From contig LARN01000006.1 in assembly GCA_000980495.1 (NCBI GenBank), positions 1 through 64,000 on the forward strand: a DNA stretch of 64,000 nucleotides, given 5' to 3'. Source of the stretch: Acinetobacter sp. N54.MGS-139 (GTDB lineage Bacteria > Pseudomonadota > Gammaproteobacteria > Burkholderiales > Burkholderiaceae_F). The notes under the pieces are model-generated. The model did not search any database. It was not told the DNA's origin and saw only the letters and a list, made by a program, of their open reading frames with translations. Shown piece by piece: positions 49,107 to 57,909 of this stretch (positions within the stretch are counted from its first letter, which is position 1; each line of letters starts with the position of its first letter). The translations under genes were made by a program, and so were the position numbers.

Positions 49107-50351
49107 ATGAAAAACACCGCGGCAGGAGTGCCGTTTATCCTGATTTGCGTCCTTCTGGACATCCTCGGCATCGGCTTGATCATCCCGGTTCTGCCGCAAT
49201 TAGTCGGCGATTTAGCAGGTTCGCAGTCTGCGCAGGCATGGTGGCTGGGTGCAATGCTGATCGCCTACGGACTGATGCAGTTTTGCTTTGCTCCTACTTT
49301 GGGAGCCCTTTCCGATCGTTACGGACGCAGGCCCGTCCTGCTGCTCGGAATATTCGGTTTGGGAATTATGTTCCTCGTGCCGGCGCTTTCACAGTCGCTT
49401 CCCGTCATTCTTTTTTCAAGAATCTTGGGCGGTATGTTCGCCGGAAACATCGCCGTCGCTCAAGCCTACATTTCCGACGTGACTGATAAGGCGCACCGCG
49501 CTGCCGCCTTCGGCAAACTCGGAGCCTGTTTCGGCATCGGTTTCATTCTCGGTCCGGCCCTCGGCGGAATACTCGGCGAAAACGACGTCCGTCTGCCGTT
49601 TTTTATCGCGGGCATCCTCTCTCTGCTCAATTTTCTCTACGGACTTTTTGTTCTTCCGGAATCTTTAAAAACGAGAGAGCGTCGAACAATTAATTTCAAA
49701 ACCCTCAACCCGCTTTCCTCGCTTGCCCGTTTAACGAAATTCAAATACATCGGCGCTCTGATCGCAGTCATTGCCCTTAGCGGGTTCGCTCAGTCCATGC
49801 TGCATTCGACCTGGACGCTCTTTACCAATTTCCGCTTCAATTGGACGCCGTTTAACATCGGTCTTTCTCTGGTCGTCATGGGTCTTGTTACCGCTGTTGT
49901 TCAGGGTTTCCTTCTCAAAAAACTTTTAAAAGTATTCGGAGAACAAAAACTGATCCTCTGCGGACTCGGCTCCGGGGCTCTGGCTTACTTCTGCTTCGGA
50001 TTGGTCACCTACGGCCCCCTGACTTACTTGGTAATGTTTTGCAATTTCCTGTCCGTTGCCGTCCCGCCGACGCTGAATTCCATCGTCTCCCATTCCGTCC
50101 CGGCATCCGAACAAGGTGAAGCCATGGGAACGATCGCGTCGGTAAACAGCTTGATGGGCGTCGCCGCGCCTCTGCTCGGAACGCCCCTTTTAGTCCACAC
50201 GGCGGCGCAGAGCCCGGGTTCGCTGCTTGGAGGTCTTCCTTACTTTATTTGCGCTTTGGTTCTTGCACTGGCTGCGTTCATTGCCTACCGTCACTTTATT
50301 TCTGTTACAAGTGCGGATCCTAATAAGGGTAACCGCGGCAAAGAGTCTTAG
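49107..50351 (+). CDS. MFS drug exporter, TetA-like (DHA1)
   Basis: The 414-residue protein has 12 predicted membrane segments, DHA1 motif A GALSDRYGRRPVLL at about 68-81 and motif C-like GPALGGILGE in segment 5. The N-terminal ILLDILGIGLIIPVLPQLV type start resembles TetA family exporters. Whether it exports tetracycline is not shown by sequence, and the chromosomal setting argues for a housekeeping efflux pump. It is followed 41 bases later by a lipoprotein gene on the same strand. Confidence 0.85.
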   Translation: MKNTAAGVPFILICVLLDILGIGLIIPVLPQLVGDLAGSQSAQAWWLGAMLIAYGLMQFCFAPTLGALSDRYGRRPVLLLGIFGLGIMFLVPALSQSLPVILFSRILGGMFAGNIAVAQAYISDVTDKAHRAAAFGKLGACFGIGFILGPALGGILGENDVRLPFFIAGILSLLNFLYGLFVLPESLKTRERRTINFKTLNPLSSLARLTKFKYIGALIAVIALSGFAQSMLHSTWTLFTNFRFNWTPFNIGLSLVVMGLVTAVVQGFLLKKLLKVFGEQKLILCGLGSGALAYFCFGLVTYGPLTYLVMFCNFLSVAVPPTLNSIVSHSVPASEQGEAMGTIASVNSLMGVAAPLLGTPLLVHTAAQSPGSLLGGLPYFICALVLALAAFIAYRHFISVTSADPNKGNRGKES

Positions 50352-50392
50352 GCGATTGCATTACAGTGAAATTCTCTTTACAGGAGAAGATC

Positions 50393-50932
50393 GTGAAAAA
50401 CAGATTACCCTTTGCTCTCTTGGCTGCCTCTGCTCTGGTGCTTGCCGGCTGCAGTTCGATTAACACGGCGCTGAACACAAGCAAACAGCCCTCCATGGAA
50501 AAACTGACGCCTCCGTCCGGACAGCCTTTCCTCACGCTTGAAGGAAAGGGCATTCAGATTTTCCGCTGCGCCGCGGATACCAAAGGCAGCTACTGGCACT
50601 TCGAACAGCCTCAGGCCAAGCTTAAGGATAAGAGCGGCGAAGTCGTTGCCGAACTTTCCGGTCCGATGAGCGCTTTCGAATACAAAGACGGCTCACGAAT
50701 CATTTCCTCCCACATCATCGCTTGGGCCGACCCTGAAAACCCTCAAAAAGACAACAAGTACGCACTGATGAAAGCCGTCTCCGACCCCGGTACAGGAGTT
50801 TTTAACGGCGTCAAATATATTCAGCGCCTGAAACCGGAAGGCGGAATGCCCGACAGCAGCGGATGCACCCCGTCTGAAGCGGGCAAGCTGCTGAAAGTTC
50901 CGTTCTCTGCAGAATACGTTTTCTGGAAATGA
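50393..50932 (+). CDS. DUF3455 lipoprotein
   Basis: The start is GTG 50393 with AGGAGA just before it (179 residues). A lipoprotein signal peptide ends in the lipobox LAGC with the acylated Cys at about residue 20. The rest has the DUF3455 pattern: GIQIFRCAADTKGSYWHFEQP, ending in GVFNGVKYIQRL then GCTPSEAGKLLKVPFSAEYVFW. The function of the family is unknown. It may be co-transcribed with the MFS gene. Confidence 0.78.
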   Translation: MKNRLPFALLAASALVLAGCSSINTALNTSKQPSMEKLTPPSGQPFLTLEGKGIQIFRCAADTKGSYWHFEQPQAKLKDKSGEVVAELSGPMSAFEYKDGSRIISSHIIAWADPENPQKDNKYALMKAVSDPGTGVFNGVKYIQRLKPEGGMPDSSGCTPSEAGKLLKVPFSAEYVFWK

Positions 50933-51058
50933 AAAAGTCCTCCTAAGATTGAAAACTTAAGAAACTTCAGGTTATTTAACCCCTAAACACAGGAATCAAA
51001 GCCTGTTTTGGGATATAATGATAGTTTGCCTAAGTTTTTGGTTTTTGGAGGAAATTTA

Positions 51059-51889
51059 ATGAGTCCTACCGCAACTACCGTAGGAGGCTATCTCAGAGAT
51101 TTGCCGGCGGATAGACGTGTCGCTATGGCCCGCGTTTGCAGCATGATTCGTCGCTCTGCGCGTGGCGTCAGAGAGAGCATGCGTTACGGTTTGGCTTTCT
51201 ATGAACTCCAGGGGCCGCTTTTTGCTCTTGAATCCACCGAAAAGAGAATGATTCTGTTTATCGCAGAACCTTCCGTTCTCGAAAACTATAAGTCTCTTCT
51301 CACCGGTGTCCTTGAGGACAGAAGCGCCATTGAGTTCGTCGATCTTAACCGCATTCCGTTGGACAGTCTTGAGAAAATCGTCAGAGACTCTGTTGCAGCA
51401 AGAAGAGAAAGACTCAAAACCGGAAAGGCTCCAACCCAGAAAGAACTCTTGGTTCTTTGGAAAATCAACGAAGAAGATGCCAAAGCGCCTCCTCCCGTCG
51501 TGCGCATCCCGATGAAAGAAGAAGTCACCGAAGAAGTCGTGGTTGAAGTGGTTCCTGAAGAACCCAAAGAACCCGTTGAAATTCTTCGTGCTCCTACCTT
51601 CAAGGATCCGGCAATGACGGCAAGCAGCAGACCGAAAGTCAAAAAAGCCACGGCAGAAGAAAAACCGGTAAAACGTACTCGCGCCAAAGCGTCCAAAGAC
51701 GATTCTGCAGCCCCGAAAAAAACGACTGTCGGGAAAACGACCGCTAAAAAGTCGTCCGCAAAAGGAGAGTCATCCCCGGCTGAAGAGCCTAAAAGAGCAA
51801 CTGTAGCAAAAAAGGCGGCTGTAAAGAAAACCGCGGTAAAGAAGGCTCCGGCCAAAAAAAACGCCGCTAAAAAAACAGCGGCTGAATAA
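51059..51889 (+). CDS. DUF1801 domain fused to histone-H1-like tail
   Basis: The start is ATG 51059 after GGAGG (276 residues). Residues 1-115 look like a DUF1801 (YdhG-type) domain: GGYLRDLPADRRVAMARVCSMI, ESMRYGLAFYELQGPLFAL and KRMILFIA. Residues about 150-190 are acidic and Pro/Val-rich. Residues 190-276 are a Lys/Ala/Pro-rich tail with repeats such as KKTAVKKAPAKK, like the C-terminal tails of bacterial H1 homologues. The tail should bind DNA or RNA non-specifically. The combination was not recognised from any named protein. A TATAAT box (about 51013) and a strong terminator frame it. Confidence 0.75.
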   Translation: MSPTATTVGGYLRDLPADRRVAMARVCSMIRRSARGVRESMRYGLAFYELQGPLFALESTEKRMILFIAEPSVLENYKSLLTGVLEDRSAIEFVDLNRIPLDSLEKIVRDSVAARRERLKTGKAPTQKELLVLWKINEEDAKAPPPVVRIPMKEEVTEEVVVEVVPEEPKEPVEILRAPTFKDPAMTASSRPKVKKATAEEKPVKRTRAKASKDDSAAPKKTTVGKTTAKKSSAKGESSPAEEPKRATVAKKAAVKKTAVKKAPAKKNAAKKTAAE

Positions 51890-51908
51890 CTGGATACATA
51901 TTTTTTCC

Positions 51909-51936
51909 ACTCCGGCTTAAGTCCGGAGTTTTTTTA
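51909..51936 (+). terminator. Terminator after DUF1801-H1 gene
   Basis: ACTCCGG (51909-51915) pairs with CCGGAGT (51923-51929), followed by seven T. Confidence 0.92.
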
Positions 51937-52015
51937 TGGCCTTTTTAGGCAAATACATGCAAAAATACGTTTTCTCAGGCGAGAATACCCGCAAAGCTTT
52001 ACTTTTGGTGAATCA

Positions 52016-52159
52016 ATGGAACAAAAAGAGAAAAAGAAACTTTGGAAGTGGCTGGTCATTGCCGTGGCTTTCATCTTCTTTGCATTTATGGCAATTCTTC
52101 CGTTTGCCTGGGAAGACGGAGACGACGTACCGGCTCCCAATCCCACAATAGAAAATTGA
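52016..52159 (+). CDS. 47-residue single-span membrane protein
   Basis: An ATG at 52016 after a GGTGAA site opens a 47-residue frame ending at TGA 52157-52159. The product has a basic N-terminus (MEQKEKKKLWKW), one clear membrane segment at about 13-32 (LVIAVAFIFFAFMAILPF) and an acidic, Pro-rich end (DGDDVPAPNPTIEN). Positive-inside charge suggests an N-in, C-out protein. It sits about 105 bases before cydP but is not recognised. The balance of charge and hydrophobicity supports a real gene. Confidence 0.6.
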   Translation: MEQKEKKKLWKWLVIAVAFIFFAFMAILPFAWEDGDDVPAPNPTIEN

Positions 52160-52263
52160 TTAATACAAAAATATTCTGCTTGAAATAGTTTCGGACTTTT
52201 CTTTGGAAGAAATCTGAAACTACAATTAGTTGCGTTTAGAAACTTACGGAGTTTTCTTCTTCT

Positions 52264-52464
52264 ATGGCAGTTAAAAACTCGGACCGTTCTTCCGAACGGT
52301 TAGGGATTAAATTGGCTGTGGTCATCGGGTGCAAAATCGCCTTGATCAGCGTCATTTTTTTCCTTTTCTTCGGCCCAGAAACAAAAACGGACCAAAGTGC
52401 TGAGGCTGTCAGCGCAAGGTTTCTCAACACTCCTTCTGTCAATACCGTTCAAGGACAAAAATAA
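52264..52464 (+). CDS. cydP: Cytochrome bd small subunit CydP
   Basis: A 66-residue protein with one membrane segment at about 15-36 ([20 protein letters not shown]) after a basic, Arg-containing start, in the position of CydP, the putative small oxidase subunit found just before cydA in many Beta- and Gammaproteobacteria. Its stop overlaps the cydA start (TAATG). A partial FNR-like half-site TTGAT lies near 52157. The name rests on size, topology and position. Confidence 0.75.
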   Translation: MAVKNSDRSSERLGIKLAVVIGCKIALISVIFFLFFGPETKTDQSAEAVSARFLNTPSVNTVQGQK

Positions 52465-54023
52465 TGATCTCAACTGAATTAGTTGACCTGTCGCGGCTCC
52501 AGTTTGCTGCTACGGCAATGTATCACTATTTATTCGTGCCTCTCACCCTCGGACTCTCCATGCTTCTCGTGGCAATGGAGGCTTGTTACGTGGTGACAGG
52601 TAAGCAGGTTTACAAAGACATGGTGAAATTCTGGGGAAAACTCTTCGGAATTAACTTTGCTTTGGGTGTGACCACCGGTATCACCATGGAGTTCCAGTTT
52701 GGAACCAACTGGTCATACTATTCTCACTACGTGGGCGACATCTTCGGCGCCCCGCTGGCGATTGAAGGTCTCATGGCCTTCTTCCTGGAGTCCACCTTCA
52801 TCGGCCTTTTCTTCTTCGGCTGGTCTCGCCTTAAGAAGGGAACGCACCTTCTCTGCACATTCCTCATGGCTTTGGGCTCCAACCTCTCCGCTTTGTGGAT
52901 TCTGGTCGCCAACGGCTGGATGCAGAACCCGGTCGGTGCCACCTTTAATTACCAGACCATGCGAATGGAGATGACGAACTTCTTTGACGTCTTCCTCAGC
53001 CCATGGGCACAGGCCAAATTCTTCCATACCGTCTCCGCCGGTTACTGCACTGGCGCCGCGTTTGTTCTGGCGATTTCTGCCTGGTACATGCTCAAGGGCC
53101 GCGATATGGATTTTGCTAAGCGCAGCTTCCGCATCGCCGCTGTCTTCGGCCTGGTCGCCGCCATCTTCACCGCTCAGCAGGGCGATGAATCCGGTTACCT
53201 CGTCGCTCAGGATCAGCCGGCAAAAATCGCTGCAATGGAAGGTCTTTGGGAAACCGAACCTGCACCTGCCTCCATGGCTCTCGTTGCGTTTGCCGACCCC
53301 GAGCTTAAGAAGAACACCTTCGAAATCACCATTCCCTGGCTCGCCGGCATCCTGTCAACTCGCTCCTTAGACAAGCAGATCCCCGGTCTGAATCAGATTA
53401 TTGCCGAAAACAAAGAACGCATCACTCAGGGTGTGGTCGCTGTTAAGGCTTTGGAACAGCTCCGTAAGAATCCCAACGATGCTCAGGCTAAGGCCACGTT
53501 CGAAGAACACAAGAAAGATCTCGGTTTCGGTTTGCTGACCAAAAAGTATCAGCCCGACACCGATAAAGTCACGGAGGCACAGATTCAGCAAGCTGCAAAT
53601 GACTCTATCCCCTACTCCATCAATTCCATGTTCTACGCTTTCCGTATCATGGCCGGAGCCGGTGTCGCCCTTCTGCTGATCTTCGGACTTTCCGTTTACT
53701 ACTCTCTGCGCAGAGTAGCTGCAGAAAAACGTCTTTGGCTCAAACTCGTGCTCTTTGCAGTTCCGCTCCCCTGGATCGCCTGTGAAGCCGGTTGGTTTGT
53801 TGCCGAATACGGCCGTCAGCCTTGGACCATTTGGGAAATCCTCCCGACCCACCTCTCCGTCTCCTCTCTGTCTGTCGGTTCGTTGTGGGGCTCTTTAGGC
53901 GCCTTGGTATTCCTCTACACCGGCCTGTTGATTGTGGAAGCCTGGCTCATGGTGCGCTTCGCAAAGATCGGTCCCAGCTCTTTAGGAACCGGTGCCTATC
54001 ACCACGAACAAGCTGCTAAGTAA
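52464..54023 (+). CDS. cydA: Cytochrome bd ubiquinol oxidase subunit I
   Basis: CydA carries haems b558, b595 and d and reduces oxygen with high affinity, using quinol. The 519-residue product begins [21 protein letters not shown] with the b595/d-site His, contains [20 protein letters not shown], a long Q-loop (about 250-390, the E. coli type), and [13 protein letters not shown] near the C-terminal side. Nine membrane segments are expected. It lies in cydP-cydA-cydB-cydX-ybgE order. Confidence 0.98.
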   Translation: MISTELVDLSRLQFAATAMYHYLFVPLTLGLSMLLVAMEACYVVTGKQVYKDMVKFWGKLFGINFALGVTTGITMEFQFGTNWSYYSHYVGDIFGAPLAIEGLMAFFLESTFIGLFFFGWSRLKKGTHLLCTFLMALGSNLSALWILVANGWMQNPVGATFNYQTMRMEMTNFFDVFLSPWAQAKFFHTVSAGYCTGAAFVLAISAWYMLKGRDMDFAKRSFRIAAVFGLVAAIFTAQQGDESGYLVAQDQPAKIAAMEGLWETEPAPASMALVAFADPELKKNTFEITIPWLAGILSTRSLDKQIPGLNQIIAENKERITQGVVAVKALEQLRKNPNDAQAKATFEEHKKDLGFGLLTKKYQPDTDKVTEAQIQQAANDSIPYSINSMFYAFRIMAGAGVALLLIFGLSVYYSLRRVAAEKRLWLKLVLFAVPLPWIACEAGWFVAEYGRQPWTIWEILPTHLSVSSLSVGSLWGSLGALVFLYTGLLIVEAWLMVRFAKIGPSSLGTGAYHHEQAAK

Positions 54024-54035
54024 AGGACAGTGACT

Positions 54036-55178
54036 ATGTTTATCGATTACGAAATACTTAAACTCATCTGGTGGCTGTTCATCGGTGTTCTGTTAGCCGG
54101 TTTCGCCGTCATGGACGGTCAGGATATGGGCGTCGGAACGCTTCTGCCTTTCATCGGTAAGAACGACGACGAACGCCGTGTCATGATCAATTCTGTCGCT
54201 CCTCATTGGGACGGCAACCAGGTTTGGTTCATCACCGGCGGCGGTGCCATCTTTGCCGCTTGGCCTTTGATCTACGCAACAGCCTTCTCCGGTTTCTACT
54301 GGGCCATGCTGCTGGTACTGTTTGCACTCTTCTTCCGTCCGGTCGGCTTCGACTACAGAAGCAAGATTGCCAATAAGACTTGGAGAAACTCCTGGGACTG
54401 GCTCCTCTTCGTCGGCAGCTTTGTTCCGCCGGTTGTCTGCGGTGTTGCATTCGGTAATTTGCTCGAAGGCGTACCGTTCCACTTCGACGATCATCTGAGA
54501 AGTTTCTATACCGGTTCCTTCTGGGCCCTTCTCAATCCGTTTGCCATTCTCTGCGGTTTGGTCTCTATCGCTATGATCGTGACCCAGGGCGCAAACTACT
54601 TGGTACTGAGATCCGAAGGCGTACTGCAGCAGAGAGCTAAAGCTTGCGGACAAGTCGCTTCCTTAGTGTTCATTGCTTTGTTCCTGATTGCGGGCGTTTG
54701 GGTCTACACGGGAATTGACGGCTTCGTGATCACTTCTGCGGTGGACCCCAACATGCTCCCGAATCCGCTGAACAAGACGGTGGAAGTCCAAGCCGGTGCC
54801 TGGTTTAAGAACTTCACCGACTATCCCGTCCTCTGGGCTTTCCCTGCACTTGCTGTCGTAGGCGCTTTGGTGTCCTTCTTCAGCGTCAGCAAGCTTAAGG
54901 CCGGTGTCGCTATCGTCTTCTCTTCGTTAGCTGAAATCGGAACTGTCTTCACACCGCTCGTTGCGATGTTCCCGTTCCTGATGCCGTCCTCTTCGAACCC
55001 GATCTCTTCTTTGACGGTTTGGGACTGCACAAGCTCTCAGCTCACGCTTTTCACCATGCTGATCGTTACCTTGATTTTCCTGCCGCTGGTTCTCATCTAT
55101 ACCGGCTGGGCCTATAAAGTGATGAGCGGAAAACTGACGAATAAGATGATTCAGGAAAACTCGAAGAATCTTTATTAA
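54036..55178 (+). CDS. cydB: Cytochrome bd ubiquinol oxidase subunit II
   Basis: CydB is the second large membrane subunit. The start is ATG 54036 (380 residues), 9 bases after AGGA; a GTG at 54030 is too close. The family stretches MDGQDMGVGTLLPFIGKNDDERR, VAPHWDGNQVWFITGGGAIFAAWP and FALFFRPVGFDYR are present. It follows cydA by 12 bases. Confidence 0.98.
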   Translation: MFIDYEILKLIWWLFIGVLLAGFAVMDGQDMGVGTLLPFIGKNDDERRVMINSVAPHWDGNQVWFITGGGAIFAAWPLIYATAFSGFYWAMLLVLFALFFRPVGFDYRSKIANKTWRNSWDWLLFVGSFVPPVVCGVAFGNLLEGVPFHFDDHLRSFYTGSFWALLNPFAILCGLVSIAMIVTQGANYLVLRSEGVLQQRAKACGQVASLVFIALFLIAGVWVYTGIDGFVITSAVDPNMLPNPLNKTVEVQAGAWFKNFTDYPVLWAFPALAVVGALVSFFSVSKLKAGVAIVFSSLAEIGTVFTPLVAMFPFLMPSSSNPISSLTVWDCTSSQLTLFTMLIVTLIFLPLVLIYTGWAYKVMSGKLTNKMIQENSKNLY

Positions 55179-55225
55179 TCCCACAAAACTATGCTGCCCG
55201 TGTAAACGGGCGGCCGGAGTAAGCA

Positions 55226-55330
55226 ATGACATATTTAACTTGGATCTGTGCAGTTCTCTTCATGATCTGCCTTTCTGCCCTGGCTACTCTCGGATTCGAT
55301 TTCCCGAAACAGTCCGATCAAGAGAAATAG
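55226..55330 (+). CDS. cydX: Cytochrome bd small subunit CydX
   Basis: A 34-residue protein (MTYLTWICAVLFMICLSALA, then TLGFDFPKQSDQEK) with one membrane segment, after a GGAGTAAGCA ribosome site. CydX (YbgT) stabilises the oxidase haems. Size, the N-terminal aromatic/Trp pattern and position 47 bases after cydB identify it. Confidence 0.9.
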   Translation: MTYLTWICAVLFMICLSALATLGFDFPKQSDQEK

Positions 55331-55336
55331 AAGCGC

Positions 55337-55591
55337 ATGAGGATTCTTTCTTTCCTGATTGCCTTGTCGGTAGCCGCCTTTGTGATTATTTATCCCCGGG
55401 CCATCGCTTCTGATATGACCTCCGTACCGCACGGCTGGCTGGTTCTTCTCCTTTTAGGAATGAGCTTCTGCTTTGTCTACGGAGTAGGCTTCAAAGCCAA
55501 AAATCGATTCTTGGCCTTCTTATTTTCTCCGTTGGTCGCATGGACCTGTGTCGGAGTGGCGAGTTTCATGATTTTTTTCAGGCACCCGTAA
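55337..55591 (+). CDS. ybgE: cyd operon protein YbgE
   Basis: An 84-residue protein with three predicted membrane segments at about 3-22, 32-50 and 58-80, in the place of ybgE, 6 bases after cydX. Its role is unknown in any organism. The HGWLVLLLLGMSFCFVYGVGF segment is where the family is best conserved. It ends the operon, followed by a bidirectional terminator. Confidence 0.82.
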   Translation: MRILSFLIALSVAAFVIIYPRAIASDMTSVPHGWLVLLLLGMSFCFVYGVGFKAKNRFLAFLFSPLVAWTCVGVASFMIFFRHP

Positions 55592-55611
55592 CCTGACAGT
55601 TTCTGTCTTAA

Positions 55612-55645
55612 AAAGCCTCTTGGTCCGTCGGCCTCGAGGCTTTCT
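55612..55645. terminator. Convergent terminator, cyd operon and AEC gene
   Basis: AAAGCCTC (55612-55619) pairs with GAGGCTTT (55636-55643), with T-rich flanks on the plus side and A on the other. Confidence 0.7.
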
Positions 55646-55651
55646 TTGTGT

Positions 55652-56590
55652 TTAAAGAAAATTGAAAAGAGAAGTCATAAGTGGCACCGTGAGCATCGAA
55701 AGACAAGTCGTGAGCAGTAAAGCGTTGGCAACCGGACCTTCAATCACTTCAAATTCCTGCGCCATGATATAAACGTTTACCCCGACGGGAAGGCTCGCTA
55801 AAAGGCAGGCAGCCTGTCGCTCAATGCCGGTAATTCCGAATAAAAAACACAGAATGAATACCGTTGCCGGCTGTATGAAGAGCTTCAGAAAGATGGAGGC
55901 TCCGGTTAAACGTACATGTGAAGAGAGCTTATAGCGGCTTAGTCCCGTTCCGACGGAGAACAGGGCAACCGGAGTTGCAGAAGCAGAAAGAAGAGTCAGG
56001 CTCTTTTCAAAAGGCTCGGGAAGACCGATGTCTGCCCATGAACTCAAAAGTCCGAGCAGGATTCCGATAATCACCGGATTCTTGATCGTTCTCCAAAGCC
56101 CTTCGAAACAGGTGCCCCAAACAGACGCCTCTCGGCTTCGGGAGAGCTCCACACCTACGGTGACAGAGACCCAGAGTAAAAATACATTCAGGGAAACAAT
56201 GAAAGCGATGGACGGGACGCAATTTTCGCCGAGCAGGGAAATGGCAAGCGGAATACCGAGCTGAACATTGTTGGAGAAGATCGCGCTCATCCCGAAAACG
56301 GTGCTTTCGTCACCTCGCAAATGAAAACTTTTTCGGCCGATAAAAAAGGTGAGCAGAAAAACCAGAGCGCACGAGCCGAAGTAAGCCAATCCGATGCTCC
56401 AATTCGGAGGCGGCAGATTCGATGCTCCGCGGATGGTTTGGAAAAGCAGGCAGGGAATAGCAATGTTGAAAGCGAACTTGGCCAGTCCCTTGCCGACATT
56501 AAAGTCGATAAGGCTGACTTTCGCGGAAAAGGATCCGAGTCCGACGAGAAAAAATAACGGAAAAGCGAGCAAAAAATTCTGAAGAATCAT
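55652..56590 (-). CDS. AEC-family permease
   Basis: The 312-residue protein has about ten membrane segments and the AEC (auxin efflux carrier/MdcF-type) pattern: LAKFAFNIAIPCLLFQTI in segment 2, GMSAIFSNNVQLGIPLAISLLGE with the conserved NN..GIP motif, and VLLASLPVGVNVYIMAQEF late. AEC members move dicarboxylates or other organic anions. The substrate is not evident. It is convergent with the cyd operon. Confidence 0.85.
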   Translation of the reverse strand: MILQNFLLAFPLFFLVGLGSFSAKVSLIDFNVGKGLAKFAFNIAIPCLLFQTIRGASNLPPPNWSIGLAYFGSCALVFLLTFFIGRKSFHLRGDESTVFGMSAIFSNNVQLGIPLAISLLGENCVPSIAFIVSLNVFLLWVSVTVGVELSRSREASVWGTCFEGLWRTIKNPVIIGILLGLLSSWADIGLPEPFEKSLTLLSASATPVALFSVGTGLSRYKLSSHVRLTGASIFLKLFIQPATVFILCFLFGITGIERQAACLLASLPVGVNVYIMAQEFEVIEGPVANALLLTTCLSMLTVPLMTSLFNFL

Positions 56591-56680
56591 TCCTCTGCAC
56601 CTTGTGCGGCAAAGCCTCGGAAGATCGGGGCCGATCAGAGGAAATTCTATTGAACAGTTTGTCTCGCTTTCAATTCAGGA

Positions 56681-57115
56681 TTACATGGGCATCGGACGGC
56701 CGTCAGACAATCTCATCCAGCCGTAAACAATTCGGTAGCACACCCAAATGCCGAGTACAACAAAACCCACAATCCAAATAACGAAGCCGATAAGGAATAC
56801 GGCAAGCGCTAGTCCGAGAATCCAGACAATGACGATCCACAGCAGCGCATACCAAAAGGTGCGAATCTGCCAGGAGAAATGACTGTCTAAGTAGGTTCCT
56901 CGCACGTCGCTGCGCTCAACGTAGTTGATGATGACGGCAATAATGGAAGGCCATCCGAAGACAAAGGCCGTAGCAATAGAAGCGCCGGTAAAGACTCCGA
57001 TCAAAATGGATAGTGCATGCAGTGCATAAACCACGCGAGTAACCGTCACTAAACTCGGGGGAACAGGAGCCCTCGGAACCCCGTTCTCATCCGTTACAAT
57101 CGGATAATCGTTCAT
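56681..57115 (-). CDS. DUF4870-like membrane protein
   Basis: The start is ATG 57115 after GGAGG (144 residues). It has a polar start (MNDYPIVTDENGVPRA) and about three membrane segments: about 28-58, 82-112 and 110-128 (the last two close together). The sequence order resembles DUF4870-type small membrane proteins; function unknown. It is divergent from the two-component system, with about 137 bases between them. Confidence 0.65.
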   Translation of the reverse strand: MNDYPIVTDENGVPRAPVPPSLVTVTRVVYALHALSILIGVFTGASIATAFVFGWPSIIAVIINYVERSDVRGTYLDSHFSWQIRTFWYALLWIVIVWILGLALAVFLIGFVIWIVGFVVLGIWVCYRIVYGWMRLSDGRPMPM

Positions 57116-57252
57116 ATGCGCCTCCATCCTTTATGGCGTATCGTAATAGCTGATAATCTTTTACACCAACTATAGCGGGATAGTCTCGGTACTTGTGCTT
57201 TTTGAGTTCTCGAGAATGAAACACTGTGCAAATTTTGGTATCGGAGAATAAG

Positions 57253-57909
57253 ATGAGAATTCTGTTAGTAGAAGACGACGAAATGATCGGAGAAGCCGTT
57301 GCTGACGGTCTTAAAGGAGAGGGGTATGCCGTCGACTGGGTGAAAGACGGAAACTCTGCGATTATTGCCCTGGATACCACCCCGTTTTCTTTGGTCATTC
57401 TTGACCTCGGACTGCCGGGCAAGGACGGACTCGCTGTATTAAAAGAAATTCGTTTCCGCAAAAACCATACGCCGGTTTTGGTCACAACCGCCCGCGATAC
57501 CGTAAACGACCGCATTGAAGGATTAGATGCCGGTGCCGACGATTACCTTATCAAGCCTTATGACTTGGATGAGCTGAGTGCACGAATCCGTGCACTTCTG
57601 CGCCGCTCGGCCGGTAGAAGCGATCCGATCATCCGCAGAGGACGCCTCACCATTAATCCCTCGACACGCGAAGTGCTGTTTAACGGAGAATCCGTGCTCT
57701 TGTCGAGCAAGGAATATGCACTTTTATTTGCACTGGCCGAACGCCCGGGAATCGTATTGTCCAGAGCCCAGCTGGAAGAAAAGCTCTATAACTACGAATC
57801 CTTGATCGGCTCCAACGCGATTGAAGTTCACATTCATCACCTTCGTAAGAAACTCAGCGAAGACAGCATTAAGACCGTTCGCGGAGTGGGTTACGTTCTC
57901 GAAACCTAA
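57253..57909 (+). CDS. OmpR-family response regulator
   Basis: The start is ATG 57253 after GGAG (218 residues); the frame is open for 9 more codons. The receiver domain has acidic D8/D9, phosphoacceptor D51 (LVILDLGLPG), T79 and K101 (LIKPYD). The C-terminal winged helix (about 125-218) has LTINPSTREVLFNG and VEVHIHHLRKKL-type helix as IEVHIHHLRKKL. It resembles QseB/TctD/PmrA-type regulators. Its stop overlaps the kinase start (TAATG). Confidence 0.93.
   Translation: MRILLVEDDEMIGEAVADGLKGEGYAVDWVKDGNSAIIALDTTPFSLVILDLGLPGKDGLAVLKEIRFRKNHTPVLVTTARDTVNDRIEGLDAGADDYLIKPYDLDELSARIRALLRRSAGRSDPIIRRGRLTINPSTREVLFNGESVLLSSKEYALLFALAERPGIVLSRAQLEEKLYNYESLIGSNAIEVHIHHLRKKLSEDSIKTVRGVGYVLET

Noticed and set aside
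49107..50351. MFS gene as an acquired tetracycline-resistance gene
   Set aside because: No tetR-like neighbour, no mobile elements, base composition like the surroundings. A general DHA1 exporter is the safer call.
51600..51885. Repeated AAA-rich units as a CRISPR or DNA repeat array
   Set aside because: The repetition is at the protein level (Lys/Ala tail) in an intact reading frame and the DNA units are not identical.
51936..52151. 71-residue plus-strand frame after the DUF1801 gene
   Set aside because: It starts inside the terminator tail and overlaps, out of frame, the better 47-residue membrane protein, which has a ribosome site and sensible topology.
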